A stretch of DNA of 64,000 bases from NCBI RefSeq assembly GCF_003626595.1, contig NZ_RBAK01000006.1, forward strand, positions 1 to 64,000, written 5' to 3'. Source of the DNA: Micromonospora endolithica. GTDB lineage: Bacteria; Actinomycetota; Actinomycetes; Mycobacteriales; Micromonosporaceae. The translations under genes were made by a program, and so were the position numbers. Shown piece after piece: positions 49,400 to 57,215 of this stretch. How positions within the stretch are numbered: position 1 is the stretch's first letter; each line of letters begins with the position of its first letter. Under the pieces are notes generated by a model, which was not told the DNA's origin, did no database searches, and saw only the letters and a list, made by a program, of their open reading frames with translations.

Positions 49400-52078
49400 T
49401 CAGGTCGTCATGAGCGCGGCGAGCCGACGGGCGGTCACGGCGAGACGGCTGCGGCCGGGCTTGGCGGCCAGCGCGGTCAGGCCCGGCATCTCCGCGGAGT
49501 GGCCGCCGTCAGGAACGGCGCTGGCGGCGAGGTCGACGAGATCGGGCAGACTCCCGCGCGGTCCGGCGGACAGGAGGATCCGCAGCGCCGCCGACGTCAC
49601 CTGCCAGACCGCATCGCGGGCACCGGCCTTGAGCGCCTCGGCCAGGGGCTGGACGACCCGCTGCAGCACGATCCGGTTCGTGGCGGCGAGGGTGCCGACC
49701 TCCGCGCCGACGCCGGTGCTGTCCCAGTCCGGGCGTGCGGCGAGGGTGATGAGCGCGTCGGCGGCCGCCAGCCGCACGGTCTGCCGGTGATTGGCGAGCG
49801 CGTACGCCATCGTCAAGGACATTGCCGGACCGGCCGGGCCGTCGGCCGCTGCCAAACCGGTGAGGAAGCCCGTGCCGGCGTTGCCCTGATCCACCCTGGC
49901 GGCGACGTGGGGCTGAAGGTGCGCGGCGATCGCCTCACGGTGGGACGGCGCGATCATCGGCCACAGGTCCAGGGTGCCGACCAGCGAGGGGGGCCTGGCC
50001 CGTGCGGAGGCGTCGCGCGGAACGGCGAACTCGGCCGGCAGGCCCGCCGGGTCCAGCATGGCGATTCGCCGACCGCCGGTCTCCTCGACCCAGGTCTTCG
50101 GATCGTGTCCGGTGGTTAGCCAGTCGGCGAACCGGCGACCCGCCGGCGAGACCAGGCGGGTGGCGGCCGTCTGAACGGCAACGTCCATCTCGCGCGGCAG
50201 GCGCAGGATGGCCTGCGTCAGGTCGGCCTCGCCGGGCTGCCAGCCGTCGCGTTCCGCCTCCCGCAGGAGGTGGAGAACCCGGGCCGGGTCGACGTGTCCG
50301 GCGACAGTGCCCGGCGTGGCCAGCAGCGCTACCGGCGGGGCACTGCTCAGCAGCGCGGTGAGTTCGGCGACCCGGCGTTCCACGAAGACCGTCATCGGAT
50401 GCGGTTCCGGGCGGTACGACGTGTGGTACCACCCCGGGTCGGGCGGCGCGTCCCGCTCGATGGCGGCGGCGACCAGGGCCGGCCAGAGCCCGGACCATTG
50501 CGGAATAAGCGGCTCCAGCACCCGAGCGGCTTCGGCCCGGTCGCGGCGTACCGCCCGCACCAGCCCGTCGAGCACCAGCTCGTGCCGGATCGGGTCGTCG
50601 TCGCCCCGGCGCAGCACGATCGCCAGCTCCCCGGCCAGCGCGCCGAGATCCAGCGGCGGCGGCATCTCGTCCGGTGTCTCCGCGATGAGGGTAGGGGCGG
50701 GCGCGGGGGCGGGGGGCGCGGCGCCGAGCAGCGCGGCGAGTCGTTGCGCGACGACACCGTCCAGCGCGGGCACCTCGGCCCGCAACCGCTCACGCGCTGC
50801 TTGCGACAGGGTTGACAGCCGTGCCTGGACCAGGTCGACGGTGCGTTCGGCGAGTTCGGGCACCGAATGGTGCAGCCCGACGACCAACCCGTCCAGCAGG
50901 TCCTCCAGTGGAAGCCTGCGCAGCCAGGCAAGATGTGCCCGGACCAGCTTCTTCTCCTGGCGGGACAGCATGCTTTGGGTGATCTCCGCCAGCGTGACCT
51001 GATCCAGCTCGGACGCCCGATGTAGCGCCTGCAGGGAGTTGTACGCGAAGTCGGCAACCGTCGACATCTCCGCCGTCAGCAGGCCGGTCAGCTCCTGTCG
51101 GTGGCTGGCCAGCTCGTCGGTGCCCGGCGACATCTGCTTGAGCATGTCGAGGTACGGCTGCAGCAGTCCTTTACGCCCGCCTGCGCGCAGGCGGCGTAGG
51201 CAGCCCCGGATGAGCACCTCGCGGTCGATCCGCCCGCTGGCCGTCAACTCCATCAGCGCCGGCGGCCAGTCACGGCGGGCCACGCCGGTGACGAGTGCGG
51301 TGGCGACCCGGTCGTCGTCGACGAGGTACGGCAGTACGTGGTCGAGCCACGGGTCGGCGGCCAGAGAGGAGGTGAGCGAAGGGCGCCACATCTCCACGTA
51401 CCGCGCGACGGCGCCGGGGGTGTCCGGTGGCTCGGCGCCCACGGCCCGCATGAGCGCCTCGGTGAACGGCCAGGGGGTGGACCGACTGCGGGATCCGGCG
51501 CGCCGCGCCATGCCGCGGGCCAGGGCAGCCCCCCAGGTCGCGCCGCGCACGCGCAGCAGACCGGGCACCAGCTCGGGTACCACCCGCAGCGGCGGGCCGA
51601 CCCGCCACGGACGGTGCAGGCGTCTGACCGCGTCTGTCGCCGTCGGTGTGCACGCCACGACGGCCATCGCCAGAGCCTCGTGGCGGCGCTGGGTCAGCCG
51701 GGTGGCCGACTGGGCTGCCTGCCACTCGAGGTGCCGCTTGTTGCTTGTCCACCGGCGCTCGCGCTCGCGCAACCGCTGGCGGGCAACGTACGCCTGGAAG
51801 CCCTCGAGGTCTCGGGGCGGCGGGCCGTCGTTTGCGGATACGAGGAACCCGACGACGACGAACGTGCCGGAGGTGGGCAGTTCGGGCTCGGGCTCGGGCT
51901 CCGGCTCCGGCGGTGGCGGGACGACCGGCTCCGGCGCGGCGCGGGTCGGGGTGTGCGCCTCCAGCGACGGCAGCAACGCTGCCCGTCCGTCGGCGTCCAG
52001 ACCGGCAAGCAGGTCGGCGAGCGCGTCGAAGTCCGCGTCGTCGATGCGTGCGCACACGTCGCGCCAGAGGTCACCCAC
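49400..52078 (-). CDS. DUF6493-like HEAT-type helical protein
   Basis: 892 aa, soluble and almost all helical, with helix pairs like those of HEAT repeats (for example AAALIERDAPPDP region, LRLAAADALITLAARPDWDS). An acidic Pro/Glu linker lies near residues 50-70 (PPPPEPEPEPEPELP). It starts MGDLWRDVCARIDDADFDAL and overlaps the SWIM gene by eight bases. In actinomycetes this family is paired with SWIM zinc-finger proteins (family knowledge), and related operons include MoxR and VWA proteins. Those are not seen here. Function unknown. Confidence 0.8.
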   Translation of the reverse strand: MGDLWRDVCARIDDADFDALADLLAGLDADGRAALLPSLEAHTPTRAAPEPVVPPPPEPEPEPEPELPTSGTFVVVGFLVSANDGPPPRDLEGFQAYVARQRLRERERRWTSNKRHLEWQAAQSATRLTQRRHEALAMAVVACTPTATDAVRRLHRPWRVGPPLRVVPELVPGLLRVRGATWGAALARGMARRAGSRSRSTPWPFTEALMRAVGAEPPDTPGAVARYVEMWRPSLTSSLAADPWLDHVLPYLVDDDRVATALVTGVARRDWPPALMELTASGRIDREVLIRGCLRRLRAGGRKGLLQPYLDMLKQMSPGTDELASHRQELTGLLTAEMSTVADFAYNSLQALHRASELDQVTLAEITQSMLSRQEKKLVRAHLAWLRRLPLEDLLDGLVVGLHHSVPELAERTVDLVQARLSTLSQAARERLRAEVPALDGVVAQRLAALLGAAPPAPAPAPTLIAETPDEMPPPLDLGALAGELAIVLRRGDDDPIRHELVLDGLVRAVRRDRAEAARVLEPLIPQWSGLWPALVAAAIERDAPPDPGWYHTSYRPEPHPMTVFVERRVAELTALLSSAPPVALLATPGTVAGHVDPARVLHLLREAERDGWQPGEADLTQAILRLPREMDVAVQTAATRLVSPAGRRFADWLTTGHDPKTWVEETGGRRIAMLDPAGLPAEFAVPRDASARARPPSLVGTLDLWPMIAPSHREAIAAHLQPHVAARVDQGNAGTGFLTGLAAADGPAGPAMSLTMAYALANHRQTVRLAAADALITLAARPDWDSTGVGAEVGTLAATNRIVLQRVVQPLAEALKAGARDAVWQVTSAALRILLSAGPRGSLPDLVDLAASAVPDGGHSAEMPGLTALAAKPGRSRLAVTARRLAALMTT

Positions 52079-53417
52079 GCTGCTGTCCCGTCTGCCCGAA
52101 GATCATCGCCGCCACGACGTGCTTGCACGGTCCCCGCCGGCCCTGGTGCCCGACCCACCAGGCGCAGGTGCAGGCGTACTCCTCACCGCGCCGATGGACG
52201 AGATATGTGGACTCGCCGGAGGTCACTTCGATGCCCGCCGCGCTCACCACCAACCCGCCCGTCGCCGTCAGGATCCGGGCTGCGGCAAGCCGAGGGTGCA
52301 GCGCGGCAACCAGATCGGCCCGGTACGGCAGCGGGCGGTGGAACGACGCCGCCTCGGCGACGTCGTACCCGACCTGGCCCGCGGTTGCCAGCGCGGCGAG
52401 GGCGGACGTGGCCCGTCCGGCGTCCCACCCGGTACGCGCGGCGACCGACGCGCGATCGATGACCGGATCGACGGCCAGCAGGGCATCCAGTGCGTCGGCG
52501 TCGGCGACGGCGGACCCGGACCCGAGGTCGGCCAGCAACTGACCGTCGCCGGCGAAGCCATGGCTGACGGCGGTCGACAGCAGCAGCGTGAACCGGGCCG
52601 TGCCGAAGTCCAGCACCCAGCCACTCACCTCGGCGGGCGCGCCACTGGCCGGCGGTGCGTAGAGGGTCACCGTCCGCGCCAGGGGAAGGAGCGGCCGCAG
52701 CACCGAGAGCCGGAATCCGTCGGCCACGCAGACGGCGCCGGAGACCGGCCGAGTGGTGGACCGCCACCCGGACCCGGCCGGCACCAGCCAGCGCGCCTGC
52801 CGGCCGGTGCGTGTCGACATCTCGGCCAGCAGCGCGACCGCACGCCCGGCGCGGATCTCCAGCCGCGGATCCATCGGCAGCGCGTGCGCCGCCGTCTCGG
52901 CCAGTCCGCGCAACCAGCGCGCCGGCAGCGGCACCCGCTTCTCGACGACCTTTCCATCGAGCGTCGACACGGCGAGTTCGTCCTCGCCCACCGACAGGCG
53001 CAACGGGTCCTCGCCGCCGACCCGGGTCAGCGACTCGTACAGCGTAGGGTTGATGTCCACGTTGGTGGTGCCGCGGCCCACCGTCGCATCGTCGAGCTCG
53101 GCGACGGTCAGGTCCAGCCGACCGTACAAACCACCGCACGTCGACAGCGCCTCGAACCGCAGCCGCTCGCCGTCGCCGGTGACCACCGGGTCACGCCCCG
53201 CCGTGCCGGTGCGGACCGGCCGGAAGTCCGCGCCCGCGATGTCGGCCAGCGCCAGCAGGCCCCCGGCGACCACCCGCGGCGTACGCACAAAACCGGCGAA
53301 GAAGGTCTGTTCGTCGACCCGATCCGGCGCCGACGTGGCGAGGGCCAGGTTGCCATCGGTCAGTCCGGACGGCTGGCGGTAGATCCGGGTGTCCACGGCG
53401 GAGGCCGTCGCGCTCAA
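52071..53417 (-). CDS. SWIM zinc-finger protein
   Basis: 448 aa from TTG 53417, chosen for the GGAAGGA ribosome site 9 bases upstream; GTG 53396 is possible. Most of the protein is beta-rich without a known motif (VDEQTFFAGFVRTPRVVAGG, LSTCGGLYGRLDLTVAELDD). The SWIM motif is at the C-terminal end: YACTCAWWVGHQGRRGPCKH, fitting Cys-x-Cys-x(n)-Cys-x-His. SWIM domains bind DNA or proteins through one zinc. The gene overlaps the DUF6493 gene, so the two are translated together. Confidence 0.85.
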   Translation of the reverse strand: MSATASAVDTRIYRQPSGLTDGNLALATSAPDRVDEQTFFAGFVRTPRVVAGGLLALADIAGADFRPVRTGTAGRDPVVTGDGERLRFEALSTCGGLYGRLDLTVAELDDATVGRGTTNVDINPTLYESLTRVGGEDPLRLSVGEDELAVSTLDGKVVEKRVPLPARWLRGLAETAAHALPMDPRLEIRAGRAVALLAEMSTRTGRQARWLVPAGSGWRSTTRPVSGAVCVADGFRLSVLRPLLPLARTVTLYAPPASGAPAEVSGWVLDFGTARFTLLLSTAVSHGFAGDGQLLADLGSGSAVADADALDALLAVDPVIDRASVAARTGWDAGRATSALAALATAGQVGYDVAEAASFHRPLPYRADLVAALHPRLAAARILTATGGLVVSAAGIEVTSGESTYLVHRRGEEYACTCAWWVGHQGRRGPCKHVVAAMIFGQTGQQRG

Positions 53418-53601
53418 ATCGCTGATCCTTCCGGGGGTACCGCTCGGCGATCCAGCGAATCCTGCCACGCGATGTTCCCACCACGCTGTCCCGCGCGGCC
53501 AGCGGGGCGATCGTTGGCGGTCTTTATCTGACCGTTGAGTAGCCGCTGACAAAGCGCGGCGTCGGCGGGCGTTCGTCACCGTCCGTACCCAACGTCGAAT
53601 C

Positions 53602-53673
53602 GTTCGCCCGCTCAGGGGGAGCGCCGGCCGGTCAAGCCGGAGGTCGCCGGTTCGAAACCGGTAAGGGGCGCCA
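53602..53673 (+). tRNA. tRNA-like sequence with GTC (Asp) anticodon position, degenerate
   Basis: A D arm (GCTC-AGGGG-GAGC), an anticodon stem (CCGGC/GCCGG), a T arm (GCCGG-TTCGAAA-CCGGT) and a 3' CCA can be drawn. The anticodon loop is CGGTCAA, with G instead of U at position 33, and the 5' acceptor strand pairs poorly with AAGGGGC. It ends one base before the next tRNA-like sequence. Probably a tRNA relic or a non-standard tRNA. Confidence 0.35.
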
Positions 53674-53674
53674 T

Positions 53675-53761
53675 GAAGAGGTGGCCGAGATGGCAAGGCA
53701 GCGGGTCGCTAGCCCGTAACGGGTCACACCGTCGGGGGTCTGACTCCCTTCCTCTCCACCA
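53675..53761 (+). tRNA. tRNA-Ser(GCT)-like sequence, unusual loops
   Basis: 87 nt with a class II shape: acceptor GAAGAGG/CCTCTCC with one mismatch, D arm GCCGAGATGGCAAGGC, anticodon stem GCGGG/CCCGT with anticodon GCT, long variable arm ACGGGTCACACCGT, 3' ACCA. The T loop TCTGACT and C at position 33 are not standard. Encoded CCA and good secondary structure suggest a tRNA, though possibly not functional. Confidence 0.45.
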
Positions 53762-54115
53762 GCCTTCTTCCCCGGTCAGCCATGCTGCCGGCGACCCGGG
53801 CGAAGCGCGTCGAGGGTCCCGGCGACGCCCTCGGTCCGTTCCGAGTCCGCAGCAGCGGCGTCTGCGGAAGGCACCCTCGATAACGGTAGGCTCCCGCATC
53901 GGAGTGCACCGATCTCGACAACGAGGAGTGGCGGTCGGTCATGTCGTCCGTGCGCTGTCGCCGAAGACTCGGTGCCGGGCCTTCACCGCCCCCGCCACCG
54001 TGACGGTCGTTCTGGCCGCTGCCCTTGGTCGCCGGGGCGTGCACGCGGCCGGCCACCGCATCAGGACCGAAACCCGCCGGACTCCTCCGGTAGCGCTTTG
54101 ACAGAGGAGCAGACG
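53762..54115. other. no gene recognised
   Basis: 354 bp between the tRNA-like pair and the 359-aa gene. No frame on either strand looks like protein. Confidence 0.45.
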
Positions 54116-55195
54116 ATGACCGGGCCCACTCGCGTACGCGTCGACTTCGACGACATCCTTCGTCAGGTCGAGGCCAACGGCCACGACGAGGTGCATGTCG
54201 AGTTCGTCGCGGACGCGCCCCACGACGCGGATAAGTTGATGGTTGTCGCGGCGGCGGGCGATGCGGTCGATGTCGCCAACGGTGCGGTGCCCGACATGAT
54301 CGGCGGCGATCCGATGGTGAGCGTAGCGGGTGTCTCTGTGCTGCTGCGGAGGTTGCTGAGCGAGGAGACCCTGGCGGCCTGGGTGGACGCCTTCGCCGGC
54401 ACGCTCGCCGTACGCGAGTTGTCCGGGCTGGTGCGCGCGACGCCGCTGGACCGCCGGCCGGACTGGGTGACGGAGTTGGCTTCGCCGCGCATGACGGTGT
54501 TCGTTTCGTGCGAGGGCGCATTGGACGCCGGCGATACGGGGTGGTTCGCGGCGGCCGTGCGGTGGGCGGCGTTCGACGGCGCGGCGACGCTGCTGTCCAC
54601 CGGCGGCGTACACCAGTCGGTGCCGGTCGATGGGCTCGCCGACCGGCTGGCCCGGGCGCTGCGGGTCAACGGTGCGGTCGCGGTGACGTTCGCGGGTCCG
54701 CCGGGCGGGCGGGTGAGCCGTGTGCAGCTCAACGCGAATGGTCATGTGATGTTCCAGGAACATGACCCGTTCGGCCGGCCTGCCGAGAAGGCCGCGCGAG
54801 CCCGTGACGCGTTGCTGGCGAACTGCTCGGACACGCGGCTCGGATTCGTGGCAATGGTGCCGTTGTGGACTTACGAGTGGGATGCTCGCGCTCGTGCGCT
54901 GCCGGCCCTGCCGACAATTCCGACTTCGTCCGTACATGTGCTTCGCGACAACGGTGATGTCTGGCGCCGGTTCGTACCGGACGCGCACGGCATGCAACTT
55001 CTCTCGACGGGGCATCAGCGCAGCGGGGTCGACCTGTCGACATGGCAGATCTCCGAGGTCGCTGGCGGTCGGCTGCTGGTCGAGGCGCGTGACCTGGCAG
55101 AGTGGCTACGTCCGGGCGGGCCGGGAGGGGCGGTACTCACGGCGGCCCGCACCAGCTTCCGCCCGGCCATCGTCCCCACCAACCCACCCCTTTAG
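54116..55195 (+). CDS. hypothetical protein, 359 aa
   Basis: ATG 54116 follows a strong ribosome site (AGAGGAG). The protein starts TGPTRVRVDFDDILRQVEAN, and repeated alpha/beta stretches follow (HDEVHVEFVADAPHDADKLM, RMTVFVSCEGALDAGDTGWF, NGAVAVTFAGPPGGRVSRVQ, SVHVLRDNGDVWRRFVPDAH). It has no signal peptide, membrane segment or recognised motif. The even distribution of ordered segments suggests two domains. It stands alone between two gene-free gaps. Confidence 0.75.
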   Translation: MTGPTRVRVDFDDILRQVEANGHDEVHVEFVADAPHDADKLMVVAAAGDAVDVANGAVPDMIGGDPMVSVAGVSVLLRRLLSEETLAAWVDAFAGTLAVRELSGLVRATPLDRRPDWVTELASPRMTVFVSCEGALDAGDTGWFAAAVRWAAFDGAATLLSTGGVHQSVPVDGLADRLARALRVNGAVAVTFAGPPGGRVSRVQLNANGHVMFQEHDPFGRPAEKAARARDALLANCSDTRLGFVAMVPLWTYEWDARARALPALPTIPTSSVHVLRDNGDVWRRFVPDAHGMQLLSTGHQRSGVDLSTWQISEVAGGRLLVEARDLAEWLRPGGPGGAVLTAARTSFRPAIVPTNPPL

Positions 55196-55489
55196 GCGCT
55201 GAACATAGGCGAAACCGCACGTCCCGGGGGACGCCGCCCGGCGGGTCACCAACCCGGTGAACGCTCATGGGCGGCCCGGTGCGTGATGGGCATCGGCCCG
55301 GTCAACCGCCTCCATGCCAGCTTCACGGCTGCGCGGAGGGCGGTCGCCGACGGTGCTCTCGCCGCTCCTACCGGCACGTGTCCGGCCGACCGGACCGACC
55401 CCACCTCGCCGAACCGATCGACTGACATTCCCGGCCGTGGTGCCATGCCGCATCGTCGGGAATCGTCGGTCGACCGGTGCCGGCCTGCG
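55196..55489. other. no gene recognised
   Basis: 294 bp between convergent genes. No hairpin with a T tract was found by eye, and no frame looks like protein. Confidence 0.4.
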
Positions 55490-56788
55490 TCAGGCCGGAA
55501 TGCCGAGCCGGGCCTCCTTGGCCACCTTCGCCATCGTCGCCCGCTGCCGCTGTCGTACGTAGGCGAGCGCCGCCTGCGTCTTCGCCTTCGCCGCGGCCGG
55601 GTTTTTGGCTATGGCGAGCACGGCGGGGGCGATGCCGGCGCGGGACCCCTCGTCGTCCATGTCGAAGAGCCAGTCGCCCAGCCCGATGTCGCGCCACATG
55701 AAGCCCTTGGTCGTCTGCTGTCTCCAGCGACACACGACCGCCGGGATTTCGCTGCCGACACACATGATCGGTGAGTGCATCTCGTGGCCGAAAAGCCCGG
55801 CGGAGCGCAGGTAGGTGCTACGCGCCTCGTCGAGGGACCAGAAGCTGTCCCGCCAGACCACCTGAGGCTTGACGTCCGCCGGGAGTTTGTCCAGCAGGAT
55901 CTCCTTGCCCAGCCGCACCTGGCTACGATCCTCCGGGCAGATGAGGATCTTCATGTCCGTCTGCCGCACCACGGCGGTGATGGCGGCCCGCAGGGGCGCG
56001 TGATCCTGCTCCTTCATCCGCTGGTTGTAGGCGTCGCTCGCCTTCTCGCTCTCCGTCGGCTCCCGGTTGTAGATCTCCCAGTACGGGGTGACCCGGTAGC
56101 GCGGGATGCAGCAGAGGAACGTGCCCGTCTCCAAACCGTTGGCCCGCAGGAAGGCGTCGGCTGCGGGAGTGTCGGCGAGATCGGTGGCGAACGCGCCGTC
56201 GGGGCCGAATCGTACGGTGGGCACCGGTTGGTTCAGGCCCTTGTCCAGGGCGTTGTTCATCGACACCGTGTCGCGGAAGAAGACGAACTTCGCGTCGTTG
56301 AGGATGTCCAGCGTCTTCTGGTCCGGGTCGCCGAGAGTGATCCCGTAGACGCCGTAGGGCTTTCCGGTCTCCGCGCGCCAGCGCGCGACGTCGTCGGCCG
56401 CCACCAGGTAGGGCCCGGATCCGTGCAGGAGGAAATCGTTGTACGCGAACGCCGCCCTGATCCCGGCGGCGGTCCGGTCGATCACCGTGAGGTTCGGGAA
56501 CCGCGCCCGCAGCATCTCCTCCACCCCGTCGGCGATGCTGCTCGGCCACAGCTGCACCTCGGCGTCAGGGATGTGCTCCTCGATCAGGGCCAGGACCCCT
56601 GGTGTGTGGGCGACGTCGCCGATGTTGACCGTCTGCCACGAGGACCGCAGCAGGATGCGGGGACCGCGTTTCGCCGCCGCACCCGCCCGGGACGGGGCGA
56701 TCTCGTCGGTGTCGGCCGAACGCCAGCCCAGCTGGCTCACCAGCCCCGCCGCCACCAGCGCTTCCAGGAAGTTCCTTCTATTCAACAT
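55490..56788 (-). CDS. Tat-exported polysaccharide pyruvyl transferase-like protein
   Basis: 432 aa from ATG 56788; upstream in-frame codons would precede a poor stretch. The N-terminus NRRNFLEALVAAGLVSQLGW is a twin-arginine signal. The rest has the polysaccharide pyruvyl transferase pattern: ILLRSSWQTVNIGDVAHTPG (N-x-GD), VEEMLRARFPNLTVIDRTAA, FVFFRDTVSMNNALDKGLNQ (RD-x-S), MKILICPEDRSQVRLGKEIL, and a C-terminal FGHEMHSPIMCVGSEIPAVV (H-x-x-IMA-like). Location outside the cytoplasm is unusual, because pyruvyl transferases use PEP. Possibly it has another function. Confidence 0.75.
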   Translation of the reverse strand: MLNRRNFLEALVAAGLVSQLGWRSADTDEIAPSRAGAAAKRGPRILLRSSWQTVNIGDVAHTPGVLALIEEHIPDAEVQLWPSSIADGVEEMLRARFPNLTVIDRTAAGIRAAFAYNDFLLHGSGPYLVAADDVARWRAETGKPYGVYGITLGDPDQKTLDILNDAKFVFFRDTVSMNNALDKGLNQPVPTVRFGPDGAFATDLADTPAADAFLRANGLETGTFLCCIPRYRVTPYWEIYNREPTESEKASDAYNQRMKEQDHAPLRAAITAVVRQTDMKILICPEDRSQVRLGKEILLDKLPADVKPQVVWRDSFWSLDEARSTYLRSAGLFGHEMHSPIMCVGSEIPAVVCRWRQQTTKGFMWRDIGLGDWLFDMDDEGSRAGIAPAVLAIAKNPAAAKAKTQAALAYVRQRQRATMAKVAKEARLGIPA

Positions 56789-57047
56789 GCGTTTATTAAC
56801 GGTCGTGTTCGCGGCGGGTGTCAAGAAAGTCGCATCGATTGTCGACACAATTTCCTCCAGCCGGCGAAAGCGGATCGGCGGCACGACGAATAGCGCGCGG
56901 AGGGCGCGCGCTATTCGCCTGCCATCGATGCCCTGAACTGCTGCTATATTCTCCCGCACATGAATGGAGGATGGCTTGTCGATCGTTCCCGTCGGTCTTT
57001 TTCCGCTGCCTGGGCACCGAGGCGAGCAACCCGGTGCCCACGCGGTC

Positions 57048-57212
57048 TCAGCAGCAGCGGACGGACGGTGCGTTACGGCGTTCCTCGAACTGCCGGCGGG
57101 TGAGCGCCGGACCGGTCGGGTGTGACTGACGGTGGTGTGCCAGATAGGTCGCGTAGGCGTTCTCGCCGGAGATCTCCCTCAGGTACCAGCGCAGCCAGGA
57201 GAGGAACCCCAC
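57048..57212 (-). CDS. YbdD/YjiX-family small protein
   Basis: 54 aa, GTG start 57212, three bases after the cstA stop. It reads GFLSWLRWYLREISGENAYA, TYLAHHRQSHPTGPALTRRQ, FEERRNAPSVRCC. The pattern W-YxxYLxHhrxxHP and L-T-RxxFxxxR identifies the YbdD family (DUF466), which regularly follows cstA and is needed for pyruvate or peptide uptake by CstA/BtsT-type transporters (family knowledge). The C-terminal CC is unusual. Confidence 0.8.
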   Translation of the reverse strand: MGFLSWLRWYLREISGENAYATYLAHHRQSHPTGPALTRRQFEERRNAPSVRCC

Positions 57213-57215
57213 CGG

